Source of the DNA: Corallococcus caeni
GTDB taxonomy: Bacteria > Myxococcota > Myxococcia > Myxococcales > Myxococcaceae
Assembly (NCBI RefSeq): GCF_036245865.1
Contig: NZ_BTTW01000001.1
Location: 434,001-498,000 of the forward strand
DNA: 64,000 bases
Direction: 5' to 3'
The notes below the pieces were generated by a model. The model saw nothing but the letters and a program-made list of their open reading frames with translations. It was not told where the DNA came from and searched no databases. A program made the position numbers and the translations under genes. This document shows, one piece after another, positions 34,117 to 42,247 of the stretch (the first letter of the stretch is position 1; every line of letters starts with the position of its first letter).

Positions 34117-34923
34117 ATGCGCAGTCTGTCCAGCTGGGGGTTCACGGCCGCGGTGGTGGGACTCATGGGGTCCGCGCTGGCGCACGCCCAGGAGCCCACC
34201 GGGACGGCGTTCGGCCCGGGTGAGCAGGCCCAGTACCGGGTGCGCTACCTGGGGCTGACGGCCGGCACCGCGACGGTGACGGTGGGTGCGCCCATGACGC
34301 AGTGGGGCCAGAGCGTGTGGCCCATCGTGTCCACGGCGAAGTCCGACGACCTGGTGGGCGTCTACCCCATCAAGAGCCGCTTCGTGTCGTACTGGGACGC
34401 GGGCGCCCAGCGGGTGACGGGCAGCGACCTGCATTCCGAGGAGAACCGCAAGCGCCGCCGCCAGCGCATCCAGCTCACGGCGGACGGCACCGGCGCGAAG
34501 GTCATCAAGCAGAAGGAGAACGACCCGCCGCGCGAGTCCGACCACGCGCTGCCCCAGGGCACGCTGGACGTGGCGGGCGCGACGTTCGCGCTGCGCGGCC
34601 AGGAGCTGACGGTGGGCCGCTCCTTCGAGTACCCCGTCTTCACCGGCAGCAAGCAGTTCAACCTGCGCGCCACGGTGGAGGGCCGCGAGACGGTCTCCAC
34701 GCCTGCGGGCGCGCGCGACACCTTCCGCGTGCGCGTGCACACCGAGTTTGGCGGCAAGCTGGAGTCCAAGCGCGACATGGTCGCGTACCTCAGCGCGGAC
34801 GCCCACCACGTGCCGGTGCGCATCGAGGCGGACTTCGCGCTGGGCACCATCGTGGCGGAGCTCACCGACTACAAGCCGGGCCGCGTGGTGACGGTGGCCC
34901 GGGCGGACAACTCGGACGACTGA
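34117..34923 (+). CDS. DUF3108-family secreted protein
   Basis: 268 residues with a signal peptide ending AHA. The mature part matches the DUF3108 beta-rich fold: it starts FGPGEQAQYRVRYLGLTAGTATVTV, followed by paired strands and a conserved ESKRDMVAYLSADAHHVPVRIE segment. It is likely periplasmic or outer-membrane-associated, possibly ligand-binding; family function is unknown. It is first of three plus-strand genes, the third of which is a second DUF3108 protein. Confidence 0.8.
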   Translation: MRSLSSWGFTAAVVGLMGSALAHAQEPTGTAFGPGEQAQYRVRYLGLTAGTATVTVGAPMTQWGQSVWPIVSTAKSDDLVGVYPIKSRFVSYWDAGAQRVTGSDLHSEENRKRRRQRIQLTADGTGAKVIKQKENDPPRESDHALPQGTLDVAGATFALRGQELTVGRSFEYPVFTGSKQFNLRATVEGRETVSTPAGARDTFRVRVHTEFGGKLESKRDMVAYLSADAHHVPVRIEADFALGTIVAELTDYKPGRVVTVARADNSDD

Positions 34924-34957
34924 GGCGTCGTCCACCAACCAGGGGAAGGCAGGGGGC

Positions 34958-36643
34958 ATGGGCGTGGGTTGGGCATGGGCAGTGGCGGCGGTGCTTTCCG
35001 CCGCGCCGGGCGGCGTGCAGGTGGTGTCGCCGCTGGTGAAGGTGCGGCCGGACGCGACGCCGAAGGGCGCGAAGGAGGCCCGCCTCAGCGCGGCCCGGGG
35101 CGAGTGCGAGGGCACGCAGCTGGTGCTCCCCCAGGGCGTGACGCGGGTGACGATGCAGCCGTTGGCCCTCAAGGGGCCGGGCGCGCCGCTCACCGTGGAC
35201 GCGTGGCGCGAGGCGTACCTCGACGTGAAGACGCCCTCCAACGGCGAGGGCAAGCCGGGCCCGTGGCCCGACGCGCTGGTGCCACTGTCGGCGCCCGCCA
35301 ATCCCAGGCACCCGACGGTCGTCTACGTGGAGGTCTGCGTCCCCGCGAAGCAGGCCCCCGGCACCTATACGGGGAGCCTGAGCGCGGCGGCGGACGGCAA
35401 GGACCTGCCGGCCGTTCCCTTCACGGTGGAGGTGCGGCCGTTCGAGCTGCCCGCGACGTCGTCGCTGCCCAACAGCTTCGGCATCTCGCTGTACAGCATC
35501 GCGAAGGGGCACGGCATCCCGGCGGACTCGCCGGAGGCGAAGGCGCTGCTGCGCGCGTACGGCAAGGCGCTGCTGGAGCACCGCGTGAGCGCGCACGGCA
35601 TGGGCATGGATCCGCCGCCGGTGAGGTTCCAGGACGGCCGCGCGGTGCTGGACTGGAGCGCGTACGACGCGGAGATGGGGCCCTTCCTGGATGGCACGCT
35701 GCTGCCCTCCGGCGCGCGCTTCACGACGGCGGACGTGCGCGACAACCGCAAGGCCTCCACGGACGCGGAGAAGACGGCGTACTACCGCGCCTTCCAGAAG
35801 CACTTCGAGGACAAGGGCTGGAAGGCGCAGCTCTTCTTCTACGCCAAGGACGAACCCAAGGCGGCGGACGTGCCGCTGGTGAAGGCGCAGGCGAAGCGCG
35901 TGCATGACGCGGGCGGCACCATCCCCGTGCTCGTCACCACGGCGTTGGATCCGGCGTTCAACGGGTCGGTGGACATCCTCACGCCCATCATCAACTGCTT
36001 CTACCCGCGCGAGGGACCGCAGACGTGCCGCACGGTGGCGAACACCGCGACCGCGCGCACGCGGCTGCCGTCGCGCGCGAAGGTGTGGTGGTACCAGAGC
36101 TGTATGGCCCACGGCTGCACGGGCGGCCCGCCCCCGGACAAGGCGCTGGACAAGGCCTACAGCGACTGGGCCTCGTACATGGTGGACCACCCCGCCCCGC
36201 TCAACCGCGCCATGGGCGTGCTGGCCTTCGAGAGCGGCGTGGACGGCGAGCTCTATTTCGACACCGTCTTTGCCTACAACACGAAGAAGGATGTCTGGAC
36301 GGACCTCTTCGAGTTCGGCGGCAACGGCGACGGCACCCTCTTCTACCCGGGCACCCCCGCGAAGCTGGGCGGCACGGAGCACCAGCCCGTGGTGTCCCTG
36401 CGGCTGAAACACATCCGCGACGGCCTGGAGGACTACGAATACCTGCGCCTGCTCACGTCGCTGGGCGACGGCGCCTTCGCCCGGACGGCGGCGAAGCGGC
36501 TGGCGAAGTCCGGGTACGAAATCTCCCGGGACCCGGCGGAGTGGGAAGCGGTGCGCAAGGAAGTGACCGAGCGCATCGTGAAGCGGCAGGCGGCTGAAGA
36601 AGCGAAGCGCTCCGGACGTCGGACTTCCGGGGGAACCCCGTAG
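34958..36643 (+). CDS. DUF4091 / GH123-like secreted protein
   Basis: 561 residues with a short signal-like N-terminus (WAWAVAAVLSAAPGG). The N-terminal domain is a beta-sandwich (PGTYTGSLSAAADGKDLPAVPF). The central part is barrel-like (RFQDGRAVLDWSAYD and FFYAKDEP). The C-terminus carries the DUF4091 signature LRLKHIRDGLEDYEYLRLL. This layout is shared with glycoside hydrolase family 123 relatives, so action on an amino-sugar polymer is possible; the catalytic pair was not confirmed. The DEP of YAKDEP is the best candidate acidic site. Confidence 0.78.
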   Translation: MGVGWAWAVAAVLSAAPGGVQVVSPLVKVRPDATPKGAKEARLSAARGECEGTQLVLPQGVTRVTMQPLALKGPGAPLTVDAWREAYLDVKTPSNGEGKPGPWPDALVPLSAPANPRHPTVVYVEVCVPAKQAPGTYTGSLSAAADGKDLPAVPFTVEVRPFELPATSSLPNSFGISLYSIAKGHGIPADSPEAKALLRAYGKALLEHRVSAHGMGMDPPPVRFQDGRAVLDWSAYDAEMGPFLDGTLLPSGARFTTADVRDNRKASTDAEKTAYYRAFQKHFEDKGWKAQLFFYAKDEPKAADVPLVKAQAKRVHDAGGTIPVLVTTALDPAFNGSVDILTPIINCFYPREGPQTCRTVANTATARTRLPSRAKVWWYQSCMAHGCTGGPPPDKALDKAYSDWASYMVDHPAPLNRAMGVLAFESGVDGELYFDTVFAYNTKKDVWTDLFEFGGNGDGTLFYPGTPAKLGGTEHQPVVSLRLKHIRDGLEDYEYLRLLTSLGDGAFARTAAKRLAKSGYEISRDPAEWEAVRKEVTERIVKRQAAEEAKRSGRRTSGGTP

Positions 36644-36668
36644 TCACTCCCCCCTGGGAGGAAGCAGA

Positions 36669-37655
36669 ATGAACACCATGCGCAACCTCGTCGCGGCCTG
36701 CCTCGCCTTCAGCGCCTTCAGCGCCATCCCGGGTCAGGCCCAGGAGGCCCGGCCCCTCCCGCTCAAGTCCATCCTGAGCCCTTCCACGAAGGCGCCCGCG
36801 ACGGACGCTCCCGCGGACGCCGCGAAGCCCGCGGACGCACCGGAGAACACCGGCGACGCGGCCGCCGCCGCAGCGCCCGGCGAGCCCGTCGTCGCGGTGA
36901 AGCCGTGTGAACAGGGCCTGCCCACGCTGCGCTCGCCGCTGGCGTTCAAGCCGGGGGAGATGCTCGAGTTCGACATGGACGCCATGGGCGCCAAGGCGGG
37001 CAAGCTCACCATGCGCGTGCAGCGCCCGGCGAACGGCTCGCTGCCGGTGCTGGTGGAGGCGCAGACGAACACGCTGTTCTCCAAGGTGCGCCGCGTGCGC
37101 GGCAGCGCGACCAGCTACCTGCACCCGAAGACGCTGCGCCCCTCGCGCTACACCGAGGAGGCCGTGGAGAACGAGCAGCGCCGCAAGGTGAACGTGGACT
37201 TCGGCGCGCAGGACAAGAGCGTCAAGGTGGACTACCAGATTGGGGACCGCCCCAAGGGCCACTTCGACTACGCGTTCGACAAGGACGGCCTGGACGTCGC
37301 GGGCGCCATCTACCTCATCCGCCAGCTGCCGCTGAAGAAGGACCTGCCGGTCTGCTTCGACGTGTACGGCATCCGCCGCATGTGGCGCATGACGGCCACC
37401 GTGGTGGAGCGCGAGCACGTGTCGCTGCCCCTGGGCGAGTTCGACGCGTGGCACCTGGCCGGCACCGCCGTGCGCCTGGACCGGCCGTCGCAGACGCGCG
37501 ACGTGCACGTGTGGATCACCGATGACGAGCGCCGCCTCCCGCTGGCCGCCGTGGGCGCCATCGACCTGGGCGCCGTGCGCCTCACCCTGTCCGGAGTGAA
37601 GCGCCCCGGTGAAAAGCCCATGGAGGCCCAGGGCAAGGAAGACCTCAAGTGGTAA
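36669..37655 (+). CDS. second DUF3108-family secreted protein
   Basis: 328 residues. A signal peptide (cleavage after GQA) is followed by an Ala/Pro/Asp-rich linker of ~50 residues, then a DUF3108 fold: FKPGEMLEFDMDAMGAKAGK, LFSKVRRVRGSATSYLHP, the VWITDDERRLPL strand and IDLGAVRLTL. The strong resemblance to 34117-34923 in fold order suggests ancient duplication around the GH123-like gene. ATG 36669 is close behind GGGAGG. Co-transcription is expected, with a 25-bp gap. Confidence 0.8.
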   Translation: MNTMRNLVAACLAFSAFSAIPGQAQEARPLPLKSILSPSTKAPATDAPADAAKPADAPENTGDAAAAAAPGEPVVAVKPCEQGLPTLRSPLAFKPGEMLEFDMDAMGAKAGKLTMRVQRPANGSLPVLVEAQTNTLFSKVRRVRGSATSYLHPKTLRPSRYTEEAVENEQRRKVNVDFGAQDKSVKVDYQIGDRPKGHFDYAFDKDGLDVAGAIYLIRQLPLKKDLPVCFDVYGIRRMWRMTATVVEREHVSLPLGEFDAWHLAGTAVRLDRPSQTRDVHVWITDDERRLPLAAVGAIDLGAVRLTLSGVKRPGEKPMEAQGKEDLKW

Positions 37656-37771
37656 CGGAGCCCCTGGCGGCTCCCGCGGAGGCCCTGCGGGACTCCGACG
37701 GTGGCCTCGAACCGGCAGGGTCTCGTTGAACGCGGCGGTGCGCCACCCGAGCTCGCGGTAGCGCCCGGCCG

Positions 37772-38122
37772 TCAGCCGTTGCGGACCATCCCGGCGGCCT
37801 GAGACAGGCGGCGGCGCAGGTGCGTCACCACCTCGTGCAGGTCCTCCAGGCGCTGGAGCACGTGCAGGTCCTCGCCCGCGTTCATCAGGGCGACCGGCGT
37901 CAGCGTCTCGCGGTGGAGGGTCAGGAGCAGGTCGTGGAAGTGGGCCTGCACATCGCCCAGGGCATCCAGGCCCTCGCGGAGGTCATCCTCCACGAAGTCC
38001 AGCAGGACGCTTGCATCCGCGCGAGCGGGCAGCGTCCGGGCCAGGCGCTCCACCGCCCCGCGAACAGGGTCGGTGCGGCGCAACATCGCGGAGGTGGCGA
38101 GGGCTGCGACGGAAGAGGGCAT
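37772..38122 (-). CDS. small helical hypothetical protein
   Basis: 116 residues from ATG 38122. Almost wholly alpha-helical and amphipathic (LDFVEDDLREGLDALGDVQA and LQRLEDLHEVVTHLRRRLSQA); no signal peptide, membrane segment or enzyme motif. No family is recognised. A perfect 11-bp inverted repeat ends three bases before the ATG, so its translation may be structure-controlled. Confidence 0.6.
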   Translation of the reverse strand: MPSSVAALATSAMLRRTDPVRGAVERLARTLPARADASVLLDFVEDDLREGLDALGDVQAHFHDLLLTLHRETLTPVALMNAGEDLHVLQRLEDLHEVVTHLRRRLSQAAGMVRNG

Positions 38123-38125
38123 GCC

Positions 38126-38153
38126 CCGGACGCTACAGGCACGTAGCGTCCGG
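38126..38153 (-). promoter_or_regulatory. 11-bp perfect inverted repeat abutting a start codon
   Basis: CCGGACGCTAC (38126-38136), loop AGGCAC, GTAGCGTCCGG (38143-38153). On the minus strand it ends with GGC directly before ATG 38122. On the plus strand TCAATTTT follows, so it could also terminate plus-strand read-through. Confidence 0.6.
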
Positions 38154-38194
38154 TCAATTTTCCATCCCCCCACCCGCCGGTGCGAAGCCCGCCG

Positions 38195-39580
38195 TCAGCG
38201 CGCGGGCCCCGCGGCACCGCCCGTGGCCGCCGGGGCCGCGGCACCCGTGGCGGGCGCGGCGTTGGCCGGGGCCGGCGTGGCGGGCAGCGCGGTGCTGGGA
38301 GCGGCGTTGAGCGGCGCGGGCGTGCCCAGCAGCGGTCCCGGCGTGCCCGTGTTGAGCGGCGCGGGCGTGCCCAGGATGGGCGACGCGGGCGTGCCGGAGG
38401 ACTGCGTCAGCGGCGGCACCGTGGCGAGGATGCCCGGGCTCACCTGGCTGGTGCCCACGAAGGCGTTGAAGTCCGGCGCGGACACCTGCGGCGTCGTGAA
38501 GCCGCCCACGGACACGCCCGCCACCGTCGGCGGCGTGGTGAAGGTTCCCTGCCCCACCGTGGCGTTGGAGCCGGGCTGCACGCCCGACACCACCGCCGGC
38601 GGCTCGGAGGGCGCCGCCGGTGCGAAGGTGCCGCTGAACGTCGAGGGCCCCTCGGACGGCAACGCGTTCGCAGTGGGCGGGGTGATGGTCGTCGTCCCCG
38701 CCGCGCCCACGCCCGTGGTTCCGGCCGTCGTTCCCGCGGTCCCGCTGCCTCCCGTGGCCGGAGCGAAATGCGGCGGGGACATAGGGGGCACCGCCGCCGG
38801 GAACGCAGTGGGCGCCACTGGCGTCAGCGACGCGAGCGACGCGGGCAGGTCCCCCGTCACCGGCACCACCGGCACGGACGGCACGCGCGTCCCGTCCACG
38901 TTGATGGAGACGTTGTCGAAGACGAACTGGATGAACCCGCGCGGCTCCACCTCCGGCGGCAGGTTCCACGCCAGGACCACCACCTCCGCGTCCCCCGGCC
39001 GCGCTTCGCGCAAGAGCCGCTTCGTGTCGTCATCCGAGTACGTGCCCGCGTCCAGCGCCGCCGCATGAATCAACGCCGAGTCCGTCACCAGCGTCCCGTT
39101 GCGCCACACGCTGCCAATGCCCCAGACGGCCATCGCCGCGTGCGCGCGCGTCGTCGCGCGCCAGCCAATGCCTGTTTCCCCGTAGATGGACGTGCCCATC
39201 AGCACGCCGCCCTCGATCAGGTGCGGCGGCGGCGGCGGGAGCGGCCCGGCGGGCGCCCGCGACATGGCCTGCCTGGGTGGGAAGCCCGTCTGCGTGAGTT
39301 CCACGCGGTAGTCCGCGCCGCCAATGCGCAGGCTCGCGGAGAGCCGGGCCTTGTCGCCGAAGGTCGCGTTCGCCAGGCCGACCCGGTCCTGCACGGAGAA
39401 GGACACCTGCCCCGTGCCCCGCTCGGTCAGGTCACTGTACGGCAGAGGACCCTGGAAGTAGTACCCGTCCGGCTGCTCGGTCCTCGCGCTGGCCTCCCGG
39501 CCCTCGAACGTGAACCCGTCGCCCCCTGGCGCCGCCGCCAGGAACCCGGACAGCAAGATGCTCGTGATTGGACCCGCCAT
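38195..39580 (-). CDS. secreted low-complexity protein
   Basis: 461 residues from ATG 39580 with GGGAGG upstream. A short hydrophobic N-terminus (ITSILLSGFLAAAPGG) suggests export. Residues ~20-235 form a beta-rich domain (FSVQDRVGLANATFG, DAEVVVLAWNLPPEVEP, FIQFVFDNVSINVDG). The C-terminal half is Pro/Thr/Ala/Gly low complexity with spaced F-T-T/P-P units and GTPAPLN repeats, likely unfolded and cell-surface or wall-associated. Function unknown. Confidence 0.65.
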   Translation of the reverse strand: MAGPITSILLSGFLAAAPGGDGFTFEGREASARTEQPDGYYFQGPLPYSDLTERGTGQVSFSVQDRVGLANATFGDKARLSASLRIGGADYRVELTQTGFPPRQAMSRAPAGPLPPPPPHLIEGGVLMGTSIYGETGIGWRATTRAHAAMAVWGIGSVWRNGTLVTDSALIHAAALDAGTYSDDDTKRLLREARPGDAEVVVLAWNLPPEVEPRGFIQFVFDNVSINVDGTRVPSVPVVPVTGDLPASLASLTPVAPTAFPAAVPPMSPPHFAPATGGSGTAGTTAGTTGVGAAGTTTITPPTANALPSEGPSTFSGTFAPAAPSEPPAVVSGVQPGSNATVGQGTFTTPPTVAGVSVGGFTTPQVSAPDFNAFVGTSQVSPGILATVPPLTQSSGTPASPILGTPAPLNTGTPGPLLGTPAPLNAAPSTALPATPAPANAAPATGAAAPAATGGAAGPAR

Positions 39581-39584
39581 CGAC

Positions 39585-39615
39585 GCTGCCTCCCTTGAAG
39601 TTGAAGGTAGGCAGC
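39585..39615 (-). promoter_or_regulatory. inverted repeat overlapping the ribosome-binding site of 38195-39580
   Basis: GCTGCCT (39585-39591) and AGGCAGC (39609-39615) form a 7-bp stem with a 17-nt loop. On the minus strand the right arm contains most of the GGGAGG ribosome-binding site, so pairing could mask it. Confidence 0.4.
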
Positions 39616-39641
39616 GGAGCGGGCCGTGGCACGCCCCGGGA

Positions 39642-40160
39642 CTAAATCAGGCCGCGGGCGCGGCGGATCTGCTCGACCGTCTTGTTGTACTCGATGTCGA
39701 AGGCGCTCGTGCCCTCCTGCAGGTGCTTCAGCCGCGAGCGGGCCTCCTTGTCGATCTCGTCGTCGACGTCCAGGTGCTTCTTCATGCCCTGGAACATCTT
39801 CTGACGCAGCACGTTGTCGGGGGAGTAGACCTCCTCGACGTTCCGGCTGATGAGGAGGAACTCAATCATCTGGTTGATGACGTACTCGATGCCCTCGTCC
39901 CCCATCTTGAAGCCGCGCACGTCCGCCATCTCGCGCTTCACCTGGTTGAACTTGGAGTAGTCATATCCCCGACGCTCCAGGGCCTCGCGCGTCGCCTGGT
40001 TCACACGCTCTTCGTTGGCGAGGTACTCGCGCATGATGGCGGAGAGATCCATCTCGGCGTCGGCCACGCGCATCGGCTCCACCTCGATGTCCCCGTCCTG
40101 CATGAGCTGCTGAATGGCCTCGCGCGAGATGATCGGGATCACCTTCGGATACAGCCTCAT
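39642..40160 (-). CDS. DUF507-family protein
   Basis: 172-residue soluble, mainly helical protein matching the DUF507 family: MRLYPKVIPIISREAIQQLM at the start, VADAEMDLSAIMREYL in the middle and the EEVYSPDNVLRQKM segment. The function is unknown in all members. A promoter candidate at 40203-40232 and the terminator-like hairpin before it suggest transcription separate from uvrBC. Confidence 0.88.
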   Translation of the reverse strand: MRLYPKVIPIISREAIQQLMQDGDIEVEPMRVADAEMDLSAIMREYLANEERVNQATREALERRGYDYSKFNQVKREMADVRGFKMGDEGIEYVINQMIEFLLISRNVEEVYSPDNVLRQKMFQGMKKHLDVDDEIDKEARSRLKHLQEGTSAFDIEYNKTVEQIRRARGLI

Positions 40161-40202
40161 GTCGGTCCCTCGTCCTCTTCAAACGTGCTCGGATCTTCAA
40201 CC

Positions 40203-40232
40203 GCTATAAATCAGCGCCGAGCATGGTCGCAA
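40203..40232 (-). promoter_or_regulatory. putative promoter of the DUF507 gene
   Basis: Minus strand TTGCGA (40227-40232) and TATAGC (40203-40208), 18 bp apart, about 45-70 bp before the DUF507 start. Confidence 0.45.
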
Positions 40233-40233
40233 T

Positions 40234-40261
40234 GAAAAACCCTAGGAACGTCGCGGGTTCC
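40234..40261 (-). terminator. likely terminator of uvrBC
   Basis: GGAAC (40245-40249) and GTTCC (40257-40261) form a short stem. On the minus strand it is followed by TAGGGTTTTTC, 38 bp after the uvrC stop. Confidence 0.45.
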
Positions 40262-40298
40262 AGCGGCCAGTCCCCCCGGCGTCCGAAGCGGAACTTAA

Positions 40299-42239
40299 TC
40301 ATGCCGCACCGGGTGGCGACCCTCCATCCGCTTTTTCGTGCACGGGTTCGGAGGCGTCATCCAGGGACGCCTCGCGCACGGGGTCCTCGGTGTCGTCCTC
40401 GGGGTCGCCATGCAGGCCCGCGTGGACGCGCTCGGCCATCGCCGGGCCCACGACCTCCGCCAGCTCCTCGATGCTGGCGTCACCCACCCGCTTGAGAGAA
40501 CCGAAGTGGCGCAGCAACATCTTCCGCCGGCCTTCGCCCACGCCGGGAATGTCCTCCAGCGCGGAGCGCATGGCGCTCTTGCGCATGGACTTGCCCTGGA
40601 AGGTGATGGCGAAGCGGTGGGCTTCGTCCCGCATGCGCGTGAGCATGAACATTTCCGCCGAGTTCTGGGGCAGGACGATGGGGTCCTTGCGGCCCAGCAC
40701 GAAGACGCGCTCGGGGCTCTTCGCGCTCTCCGTGTCGCGGTCGAAGACCTCCTGATCCCGGCTCTTGGCCAGGCCCACCACGTCCACGCCCTCCACGCCC
40801 AGGTCCTTCATGGCCGCGTGGGCGCTGGCGAGCTGGCCCTTGCCGCCGTCGATGACGAGCAGGTCCGGCAAGTCGTTGTCCTCCAGCCCGCGCTTGAGCC
40901 GGCGGGTGATGACCTCGTACATGCTGGCGAAGTCGTCCTGCTTGTCCACGGTCTTGATCTTGTATTTGCGGTAGCGCGACTTGTCCGTCTCGCCGTCGGT
41001 CACGGCCACCTGCGACGCGACGATGGAGGAGCTCTGGAAGTGCGAGATGTCGTAGCACTCCATGCGGCGCGGGAAGTTGCGCAGGCCCAGCTTGGACTGG
41101 AGCCGTGACAGCACCGTGTCCGTCTCGTCCTTGGTGCGCTTGCGCTCGATGAACGCCTGCTCCGCGTTCTTCACCGCCATGTTCACCAGCTCGTGCTTCT
41201 CCCCGCGCTTGGGGACGAAGACGCGCACGCGCTCGCCCTTGCGCTCCGAGAGCAGGGCCTCCAGGCCGTCGGTGCCGTCGCCGGGCTCCAGGGGCAGCAG
41301 CACCTCCTCCGGCACGAAGCCGCCCTGGTCGTAGTAGAGGTTCACGAACGACGCGAGCAGCTCGTCGTCCGGGAACTCCTGGCTGCCGAAGGGGAAGGCC
41401 TGGCCGCCGTTGAGCCGGCCCTGTCGCACGTGCAGCACGTAGAACAGGATGCGGTCGCCCTCGCGATACAGGGCGAAGACGTCCTGGTCCTTGAAGTCGG
41501 TGGTGGCCACCTTCTGGCGCTCCAGGCTGCGCTCGATGGCGAGCAACTGGTCGCGGACGCGCGCGGCCTCCTCGAACTTCAGCTCCACCGCCGCGCGCTT
41601 CATGCGCAGGCGTAAGCCTTCGATGAGCTGCCCCGCCTTGCCCTCCAGGAACATGGCCACTTCGTCCACGCTCTTGCGGTAGTCCTCCGGGGACACCGGG
41701 TGGACGCAGGGCGCCGGACACCGTCCGATTTGATACAGCAGGCACGGCCGCTTGCGGTTGGCGAGCACGTGGTCCGTGCAGGTGCGCAGGCGGAAGAAGC
41801 GGTTGATGAGGCGCAGCGTTTCGCGGATGGCGCCCGCGCTGGAGTACGGGCCGAAGTAGCGCGCGCCGTCCTTCTCGTACTTGCGCACCACCTCCAGCCG
41901 GGGGAACGGCTGGGTGCGGTCCAGGCGCAGGGAGATGAACTGCTTGTCGTCCTTGAGCAGGACGTTGAAGCGCGGCTTGTGCTTCTTGATCAGCTCGTTT
42001 TCAAGGAGGAGGGCCTCCTTCTCGTTGTGGACGAGCACCGTCTCCAGGTCGCCCAGCATCGTGTCCAAGAGGGACACGAAGACGCGGGTGTCGCCGGAGC
42101 GGTTGAAGTAGCTGCGCACGCGGCTGCGCAGGTTCACGGCCTTGCCCACGTAGATGATGGTCCCGCGCTTGTCCTTCATCAGGTACACGCCGGGCTCGGT
42201 GGGCAGCGCGTCCAGCTTCTCCTGCAGCCGGATGTCCAT
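40299..42239 (-). CDS. uvrC: excinuclease ABC subunit C
   Basis: Dual-incision nuclease of nucleotide excision repair, 646 residues. GIY-YIG domain at the N-terminus ([21 protein letters not shown]), UVR motif ([12 protein letters not shown]), RNase H-like 5'-incision domain with [10 protein letters not shown], and C-terminal helix-hairpin-helix pairs ([20 protein letters not shown]). A ~40-residue acidic C-terminal tail is extra. It is 8 bp downstream of uvrB, an operon not universal in bacteria. Confidence 0.96.
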   Translation of the reverse strand: MDIRLQEKLDALPTEPGVYLMKDKRGTIIYVGKAVNLRSRVRSYFNRSGDTRVFVSLLDTMLGDLETVLVHNEKEALLLENELIKKHKPRFNVLLKDDKQFISLRLDRTQPFPRLEVVRKYEKDGARYFGPYSSAGAIRETLRLINRFFRLRTCTDHVLANRKRPCLLYQIGRCPAPCVHPVSPEDYRKSVDEVAMFLEGKAGQLIEGLRLRMKRAAVELKFEEAARVRDQLLAIERSLERQKVATTDFKDQDVFALYREGDRILFYVLHVRQGRLNGGQAFPFGSQEFPDDELLASFVNLYYDQGGFVPEEVLLPLEPGDGTDGLEALLSERKGERVRVFVPKRGEKHELVNMAVKNAEQAFIERKRTKDETDTVLSRLQSKLGLRNFPRRMECYDISHFQSSSIVASQVAVTDGETDKSRYRKYKIKTVDKQDDFASMYEVITRRLKRGLEDNDLPDLLVIDGGKGQLASAHAAMKDLGVEGVDVVGLAKSRDQEVFDRDTESAKSPERVFVLGRKDPIVLPQNSAEMFMLTRMRDEAHRFAITFQGKSMRKSAMRSALEDIPGVGEGRRKMLLRHFGSLKRVGDASIEELAEVVGPAMAERVHAGLHGDPEDDTEDPVREASLDDASEPVHEKADGGSPPGAA

Positions 42240-42247
42240 GGCGGGTC

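Noticed and set aside
37657-37692. Terminator after the DUF3108 operon
   Set aside because: Two small dyads (GGAGCC/GGCTCC and TCCCGC/GCGGGA) are present but neither has a T-tract or a long stem, so no call was made.
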